From assembly GCA_039090855.1 (NCBI GenBank), contig CM076991.1:72605349-72669348 (forward strand): a stretch of DNA of 64,000 nt, in the 5' to 3' direction. The notes beneath the pieces were generated by a model, which saw nothing but the letters and a program-made list of their open reading frames with translations, had not been told where the DNA came from and did not search any database. The DNA comes from Macrothele yani. Taxonomy: Eukaryota > Arthropoda > Arachnida > Araneae > Macrothelidae. This document shows, one piece after another, positions 57,565 through 64,000 of the stretch (position 1 is the first letter of the stretch; every line of letters starts with the position of its first letter). The position numbers were made by a program, and so were the translations under genes.

Positions 57565-58371
57565 TTATTTAACTCACCTTCGTTTTGCTGATGACGTAGT
57601 CATTTTTACAACTGCCCCTTCATAGCAGCAGGGTATGATCGAGGAACTTGCTGACAAGTGTAAAGAAGTGGGATTAAAAATGAACTTTCAGAGGACAAAA
57701 CTGATGTATAACGCTTTTACATAAAATGAAGATTTATCGATTGATAGGAAAAAGCTAGAGATAACCGAAACGTATATTTACCTGGGACAGCAGATATCAA
57801 GCAAAAGGTCACATTGATGAAGAAATAAATCGACGCATAAAACTTGCTTGGAGAGCTTTTGGAAGAAACAGTACAATTTTTTAAAGCCATATGCCATTAT
57901 GTCTTTAAAAATGTGTTTAATCAATGCATCCTTCCAATGCTTACGTACGGAGCAGAGACGTGGACCTTAACTAAAAAAGACATACGAAGACTGCAAACAA
58001 ATGAAACAAGCATGGAGAGATGCATGCTTGGTGCAACCAGAAGTGACAAGAAGAGGAACTCATGGATAATGAAAATGACAAGAGTGGAAGACATCATGAT
58101 CAGAGTAAAATCACTCGAATAGCAATGGATTGGACATGTTGCCAGAAGAAAGGACTTACGATGGACAGCCAAAACTTTTGACTGGATTACAAGGGATAGG
58201 AAAATACCCAGAAGAAGACCGCATGGAAGATAGGGGGATGAAATTCGAAAGAACGCGGGAGTGACGTGGAGGAAACTAGCACGAGATAGACCGTTGTTGA
58301 AGAAACATGAGGAGACATTCATCCAGCATTAGATTGATAATGGTTGACAATGTTGATGTTATGTATACATA

Positions 58372-59594
58372 CACTGAAGTGCCAGAAAACTGGTACAGAC
58401 GAGCTTATGCAAAATACATAGCAACGTCACCCATGCGCGTACTCGGTTGCGTCCGCCAGTGCGTATATAAAGCGATAAACATCCTTGCCAGCTGTCAGAG
58501 CTGTTTTCGGCATGAAAATGACAAGTAATAACGATTTAAGCAATTTTCAACGAGGTGTCATAGTTGGCGCTCGTGAGATGGGCCATAGTATTTCGGAGGT
58601 AGAAACGAAGTTCAGATTTTCACGGACGACCATTGCAAGGGTGTACCGGGACTACAAGAATTCCGGCAAAACCTCCAACCTACGATACCAGTTTGGCCGT
58701 AAAAGGACATTGGGTGTACGTGACCATCGTCCGCTGTCCAGAATCGTTTCACGCGATAGGCGTGCAACACTCTCGCAGGTATAATCGGAATTCAATGCTG
58801 GAGCCTCAACAAGAATCAGCGTCCGAAATGTGCAACGTACCCTGCACGATATGGGCTTTGGGAGCCGACGCCCAACTCGAGTCCTCTTGATGAGTGCACG
58901 ACACAGAGCTATGCGCCTCGCTTGGTCACGGCAACACCGCCAATGGACACTTTATGATTGGAAACAAGTAGCCGGATCTGACGAGTCGCGTTTCCAACTG
59001 TATCGGCCAGATGGAAGGATTCGTGTGTTACGCAAACCCCATGAAGCCATGGATTCCGCTTGTCAACAGGGAACTGTACCGGCTGGTGGGCGGGGGGTCC
59101 GCAGTGGTATGGGCTGTGTTTAACTGGACTTCACTGAGACACCTGGTACGTCTACAAACGTCTGTGACCGGCCAACGCTAAGTGCGTATCCTTTCTGACG
59201 AGGTACACCCGTTCATGTCCTGCATTCATGCTAATGGGTTGGGCCGTTCCAATAGGACAATGCACCTCCACACATGTGTCGGGACGCCACATTATGGTTA
59301 GAGGAGCATTCATCTGAGTTTGGGGTGTTGCCATTCCCACCCAAGTCCCCAGATCTGAACGTGATAGAACACATTTGGGATGCCATGCAACGCGCTATCG
59401 AACACAGGAATCCGAGACCTCGGAATACACCCGAATTGTGGAACGCTCTGCAGGAGGGTTAGGGATGAATTGCCTACAGCACATTTCCAGAAGCTAGTGG
59501 AGTCCATGCCCCGTCGTATTTCTGCAGTCCTGCGCTCCCGTGGGAGACCTACCAAGTATTAGACTGGTGTACCAGTTTTTCTGGCACTTCAGTG
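58372..59594 (+). mobile_element. Tc1-like element at the tail of the old RTE, dead transposase
   Basis: TA flanks (58370-58371, 59595-59596) and near-perfect ends, CACTGAAGTGCCAGAAAACT and its inverse. The transposase starts at 58512 (MTSNNDLSNFQRGVIVGARE) with an HTH (HSISEVETKFRFSRTTIARV). It continues with GSDESRFQLYRPDGRIRVL (about 58975), then a stop within QxDNAPPHMC (about 59255) and FPPKSPDLNVIEHIWDAMQ (about 59331-59386). The full D-D-E set is recognisable, with several stops. Confidence 0.93.
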
Positions 59595-59612
59595 TATATA
59601 CGAATATATATA

Positions 59613-60990
59613 CACTCACAGACCATGAAATTTGGCCTCCAAGAGGAAAACATGGTACAACAGCTAAACTTTGCAGATAGCTAGATTGCTTGCTGGTATG
59701 CAAATGATCCACGTTCGATGCGAGTTAGCATAACCGCACACCCTGTGGTGGCGCTGCCAGCACGAACCAGTATCCTTGTAAACCGGCGTGTAGTCAATGC
59801 CCAATGAAAGCGAAAGGCACAGGCCGACGCAAACAAGAATACAAAGTGACTGGAATGTCGGGTAGACGTCGATTTACGCAAATTACGGACTTTGAGAGAG
59901 GCCTGATCATCGGGCTGATAACCGCACGGTGGTCGGCGCGCCGTAAATCCCGCCTCATGGATCGTTCTGACCATACCGTCCGACTGTGTTGAAAGCAATT
60001 GACACGTGACGGCACTGCCACAGGGTTGAGCGGCTCCGGACGGCCCAGGAGGACTACCGGTAGAGAGAATCGACGGATCGTGCCCAATGCACGAACGGAC
60101 CCCACGGGGACACGGTCCACACTATACAGGCAGGTGTAGCGGCTCCTGTGTTCCCACGAACCATTTTCCGACGCCTCGCGGAAGCGAATCTGTGATCCCA
60201 GCACCCTTTACGTGTACTGCCATTAACACCGGGACATCGCCGTCTCCGTGTACAGTGGTGCTGGGCCGGAGCGACGTGGAATGCCAGAGACTGGTGGAGT
60301 GTGGTGTTTAGCAATGAGTGCCGCTTCGTTTTGGGGACAGATGATCATCGTGCCCGGGTTTGGAGGTCCCGGGTCAACGGCACTACCCCAACCTCGCTGT
60401 CGAGCGCCACACCTCCCCAACTGCAGGCATTATGGTTTAGGAAGCGATTGCCTACTATAGCCGATCAGCTTTAGTAGTGGTACGTGGATCATTGACTGGC
60501 CAGAGGTATGTGGATGGGATCCTACGGCTCCATGTGCTCCCATTCCTGGCCGGTATTCCAGGTGTGCTATACCAACAGGATAATGCCCGCCCGCAGATGG
60601 CTCGGGTTTCACAGGACTGCCTACGTCATGTCCAGACACTTCCATGGCCTGCCCGCTCCCCGGACATGTCCCCTATCGAGCATGTGGGGTACCAGTTGAA
60701 ACACCGGTTACCGCTGTGCCGCACTACTCGGGATTTGGAGCACACCGTCCAACACGTGTGGGCCAGTCCGCCGCAGGACAACATCAGGCGTCTGTTCGCC
60801 TCCATGCCGGACCGTATTGCAGCATGCATATTGAAGATGACCGGACTGGGTGCTACAGTTCCCTCTGTAATTGTCCTGTAGTTCTGTTTTTGCCATTATG
60901 TATATCATTCATCTGTATCATTACGTCCTTAAAATTTCAGTTCAATCCGATGTCTCCTTCTTGGTGCGCAAATTTCATTGTCCTTGAGTG
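59613..60990 (+). mobile_element. Second Tc1-like element, 71 bp upstream of the last MFSD12 exon
   Basis: TA flanks at 59611-59612 and 60991-60992. Ends CACTCACAGACCATGAAATT and, inverted, CACTCAAGGACAATGAAATT agree at most positions. The transposase begins at 59855 (MSGRRRFTQITDFERGLIIG), frames change in the middle, and 60477-60881 encodes an intact catalytic end: LYQQDNARPQMARVSQDCLR and RSPDMSPIEHVGYQL, with a C-terminus to TAG. Only 18 bp of AT sequence separate it from the previous Tc1. It lies in the sense orientation in intron 3, next to the splice acceptor. Confidence 0.9.
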
Positions 60991-61061
60991 TATATTGACT
61001 CGCATTTTTGAAATCTTATTTCTGTTGTTTCGTGTGAAATGATTTTTACTTCTCATTTCAG

Positions 61062-61174
61062 ATTTGATTCCATCATATCATATAAAAGGATATACGAAGT
61101 CTTCGTCAAATGGCTATTGTGCTATAGCAGCTGATTCTTTTGAAAGTGAACCATTACTCCATTCGAACATCTAA
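61062..61174 (+). CDS. MFSD12: MFSD12-like transporter, terminal exon and stop
   Basis: This exon begins after TCTCATTTCAG. Two bases complete the histidine codon begun in the previous exon, and 36 more residues run to TAA at 61172-61174. The whole tail is polar and would be cytosolic. It ends in E-S-E-P-L-L-H-S-N-I, an acidic dileucine sorting signal of the (D/E)xxxL(L/I) type, which fits lysosomal delivery. That four separate exons join in one frame from 10624 to 61174 is strong support for the gene model. A Tc1 element ends only 71 bp upstream of this exon. I infer this is the natural C-terminus because AATAAA follows closely. Confidence 0.85.
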
Positions 61175-61220
61175 AGTTTGCAGATGGGGTAACAGAACCC
61201 TTTATCACTGCCACGCCTAA

Positions 61221-61226
61221 AATAAA
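61221..61226 (+). promoter_or_regulatory. Candidate polyadenylation signal of the MFSD12-like gene
   Basis: AATAAA lies 47 nt after the stop codon, in GCCTAAAATAAAATTC. It is the first such hexamer downstream of the terminal exon. A very short 3' UTR is implied; later AT-rich sites could also be used. Confidence 0.5.
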
Positions 61227-64000
61227 ATTCCCAGATGTGTATAGAAAGTCTATAATTTACAGAATATTATGCATGGAACTATTCACGTTGTGACTTTAAG
61301 TAATTAGCTGAAGTAAAAAAGTGTGTAACAGGATTAATGTTAAAATTGTATTTCTAAAAGAAGCGTTGTTTCCCTTTTTTTCACTCAACAACATGTCCAA
61401 AGAAGAAGAAGAATTTTCGCATGTTATCATTTAGAACTCTGAGCTACGAATCGGGATTACTAATTGTTCTGGCTGTTTTTTGGGGAAGGTATAAGAGGCA
61501 TTATATATCTGAAATACGTTTTCATATTTAGATATCATATTTCAGATATGAAATGCATATCTGAAATATGAAATGCTGTATTTCAGCTATATTGTATTCT
61601 AGAAACTCTACATCGAATAGTTAACAGGATCATGAAGTTATAAAATCCAAGCTAACTTAATAAATTCGAAAACCTCAAATGTTAGTTAGGGGGCTTACGC
61701 TCTATTTTTCGCATATTAGGTGCTTTTGGACGAAATTTGAGCATGTTCATGTTGGTAACAAAAATGATTAACGTTTGGTTGTCGTTTACCTGCCGTTTGA
61801 TTGATCCTATAGCGTTTTGTTCTGTCGGTGTTCTGGTTGTCGGGACTGGATGTCACGGTTGTCGGCGTACTGTCCGGCACATGTCAGAGGGAGCTTGCTG
61901 AGAAACTTAGCAAATTGGATCTCGAGCATTAGGAATTATTACGTTCGCGTTGGCTGTTCAAGCATCATAAATATTTATCCTACAGTCGTGAGATTTAAAA
62001 CTTTGAAATTCACGGAAGAAAAGATTCATTAGTTTAAATGCACTAATTTTATCTCAGAATTTCTGCTGTGCTTAGAAGTAACAGTCTATAAACCTTTCGT
62101 AATACCATAATAACACACGGAGTTACATTTCAGCATCACAAAAATCGAGCACTTAATTTAGTAAAATAGATGAACTCTCAACACGTTTTTCTCTCTCGCA
62201 TAGGACCACTATGTAAGACACCCATGAGAATCTTAACAAAGGGATATTATCGGAACTTTCAAATTTTCAAACCCTTCAGCGTTTAAAATTAATTTCAAAA
62301 ATACGCTAATCTAATATCTTATTGAATTTAACGTTGATCATTTTATATTTGGTGTGGGCAGCAGTTCATGCCGAACTGCTTTCTGCATTTTCATCCGTCA
62401 TGCTTGCTTCATGTCCTCATACAATAGTGTTAGACCAATCGTTACGAAACATATTTATTCTAGTTTGACCAATCGTTCATACGCTTATATGAAACAGCCG
62501 TCTGGGCTCATGAAAGCGTCCTAAATGGAAGCCATCCTAGTGGCAGATCGGCCAGGGCATGAACTTTTGAATCGCCCGCGTTTAGTTCCCGGTCCGATTC
62601 TGGATAAGGCATATTTGGTGAATTTGTCTTATCTTTGGTTCCTCAGCTGCTCATGGGGATCGTTAAAATCTGAAACAAAAAGAAGGCCAGAGAGATATGA
62701 AACAAGAACACAGTTTAAAAAGAGTTTGGTTAATGACAGTTTAAATGAGAATTGTTAATCATAAAGGGGCACAGACGTTATCTACGACGTTAATAAATAT
62801 TTTCCTTGACGCAGATCCGTGGTTTTGGAGTGTTATGTGCTATATCACGTGTAAAAGTGTAACGCTTCAGACATGTACATACTTACGTAAATATAGCCAA
62901 ATGTAGAGTAATTGCTCTATTTTTCAGCATCAATACAAGCCAAATCGCATGAAATACCAAACATCATTAAAAAGATGGCAGTTTCCTAATAATTAGTATT
63001 TTATCTTTTTTATGCAATAGGCAGAATAATATGTACAACTCACATAAAAGAGACAATAACAAATACAGCTGGAGAATTATTTGCTCAGTCGATGTAGGAG
63101 TATTACAAAAATAGAGATTTGTGGGATACCAGTTACTTGTTTGTTTTTCCTGAGAAGAGCTCTTCCTTCTACACCGTGATCGCTTCACGCAGAGTTCAAT
63201 ATTCTGTTTCTTCTTTGTCCTACTAAAAATTACACGAGGAGAGCTCATCACAGCACACAAAATGTTATTGGTTAACAGATACTCGCTGCGATCACGTGTA
63301 CAGTTGTGCACTTCGAAATAGGTACAGCAGAAGAATCATACTTGCAACTCGTGAAAGTTAGGGATCCTGAGGTCGAGTCCCCAGTGAAGCACAGCAGGTG
63401 TGAAACAGCGAACTTTAACTGCTGCCTCCTTGCAAAACATAACATTTTATGCATTTTCCTCAACAATTTGAAAGCATGAAATGATTTATTTATGAGCAAA
63501 TTCTTACTGTAATTTCTATTCAGAAGGTCATGTGGAATTGGTTGACAGTTATAAGTATTTTTCACACTACATACACAATGAAAGATTGTTTTCATACTGA
63601 GGTTCTTTGGGTAAACAGTAATGTCAGCATGCATCTAGAGAATTGGTGCTTAATAAACTTTCATTTGTAAACAGCGTAGAATATAGACAAATATATATAT
63701 ATATATATAAGTGCCTGATGATCAGTGAAAGTTGCCACCAATTGCAGCGTCGACTTTCACAACGTGTTTGACGGAGGATCTGTGAGTTCCTTCTGTCACT
63801 GGATAAAAGACTTTACATTTTCTAATTACTTGATTCTGTAGACTTGGAATTCATTCTGATGGACAACAACATCAGCTTGCATGGAAGTCAAATACCTCGA
63901 AGGTAAGAATGTTCAAACTGCGTATACTGGCCTGACAGATTACCATTCTCTCGCTCTCAATCCCTCTCCCCCTCTCTGTATTGGGTATATACCCTAAGAG
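61227..64000. other. 3' flank of MFSD12-like gene; no gene recognised
   Basis: AT-rich sequence. A 77-residue frame at 62525-62758 and minus-strand frames at 62967-63634 show no known motif. A B-box-like GAGGTCGAGTCCCC lies near 63370 and a (TA)n run at 63690-63709. Short palindromic steps around ATATTTCAGATATGAAATG occur at 61535-61585. Confidence 0.45.

Larger units (their letters stand above)
52525..58371 (+). pseudogene. Older RTE LINE copy, split by a Tc1 and a CACT-ended transposon
   Basis: Three pieces form one 5'-truncated RTE: 52525-52943 (IMCNKKFIIEDCSMLKRFN onward), 54150-55148 (KGRKQIMALRKEDCTV, SLLSVVYKIFTKVLSHRLKV, ALIDYEKAFDSV) and 57565-58371 (FADDVVIF in mixed frames, LTYGAETWTLTKKDIRR). 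It is more diverged than the other RTE copies, with many stops and shifts. It shares NVF.SLN with the copy at 1-2847. Joining the pieces across each insertion restores the RTE text exactly, apart from the target duplications. Confidence 0.92.

Noticed and set aside
62525..62758. 77-residue ORF downstream of MFSD12
   Set aside because: No motif, no repeat match seen in the window, and length expected by chance.
63340..63400. B-box-like GAGGTCGAGTCCCC as a SINE
   Set aside because: No A box or matching tail was found, so it is not supported.

Overview
This window looks like a piece of a large, AT-rich, repeat-laden animal genome, most likely an arthropod. I cannot tell from the sequence whether it is a chelicerate, a crustacean or an insect. 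The reasons are spliced exons with GT-AG boundaries and very long introns, and a mix of RTE-type LINEs, Tc1/mariner elements, a hAT, a Penelope-like element with a GIY-YIG endonuclease, rolling-circle (Helentron-type) elements and tRNA-derived SINEs. There are no operons and no prokaryotic or viral gene packing.

Only one host gene can be supported. It is the 3' part of an MFSD12-like major-facilitator transporter on the + strand, in four exons: 10624-10803, 29376-29464, 45547-45683 and 61062-61174. The four exons join in a single open frame of 172 codons plus a stop, across introns of about 18.6, 16.1 and 15.4 kb. Upstream exons lie outside the window or were not recognised. The predicted C-terminus carries an acidic dileucine motif, which fits a lysosomal or lysosome-related membrane protein. 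AATAAA follows 47 nt after the stop.

Almost everything else is transposon sequence, mostly inside the introns. Left part (1-10.6 kb): an intact RTE ORF running off the window edge, a broken CR1/jockey-like LINE, a Tc1 remnant, a complete but dead mariner and a tRNA-headed SINE. Intron 1 (10.8-29.4 kb): a decayed LINE, a Helentron-like non-autonomous element filled with about 155-bp tandem repeats, two Tc1 elements, a CA/CG minisatellite, and a cluster of RTE copies lying tail-to-tail. Intron 2 (29.5-45.5 kb): a hAT element with a LINE fragment inside it, a decayed transposon whose transposase gene holds a 57/58-bp minisatellite, and a Penelope-like element. A second copy of the Helentron-like element is inserted between the reverse transcriptase and endonuclease parts of that Penelope element. 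A second Penelope fragment at 42.6-43.6 kb preserves the empty target. Intron 3 (45.7-61.1 kb): an internally deleted mariner, a nearly full-length RTE, and an older RTE that was hit in turn by a Tc1, by a 2.4-kb CACT-ended transposon with 220-bp inverted repeats and a TTA target duplication, and by two more Tc1 elements. The last Tc1 ends 71 bp before the final MFSD12 exon. The 3' flank (61.2-64 kb) shows no recognisable gene.

The most notable items are the CACT-ended transposon family (two copies) with an unusual Cys-rich transposase, the minisatellite grown from a piece of that transposase gene, the paired Helentron-like elements with their empty site in the same window, and a recurring class of perfect fold-back palindromes that look like template-switch events.
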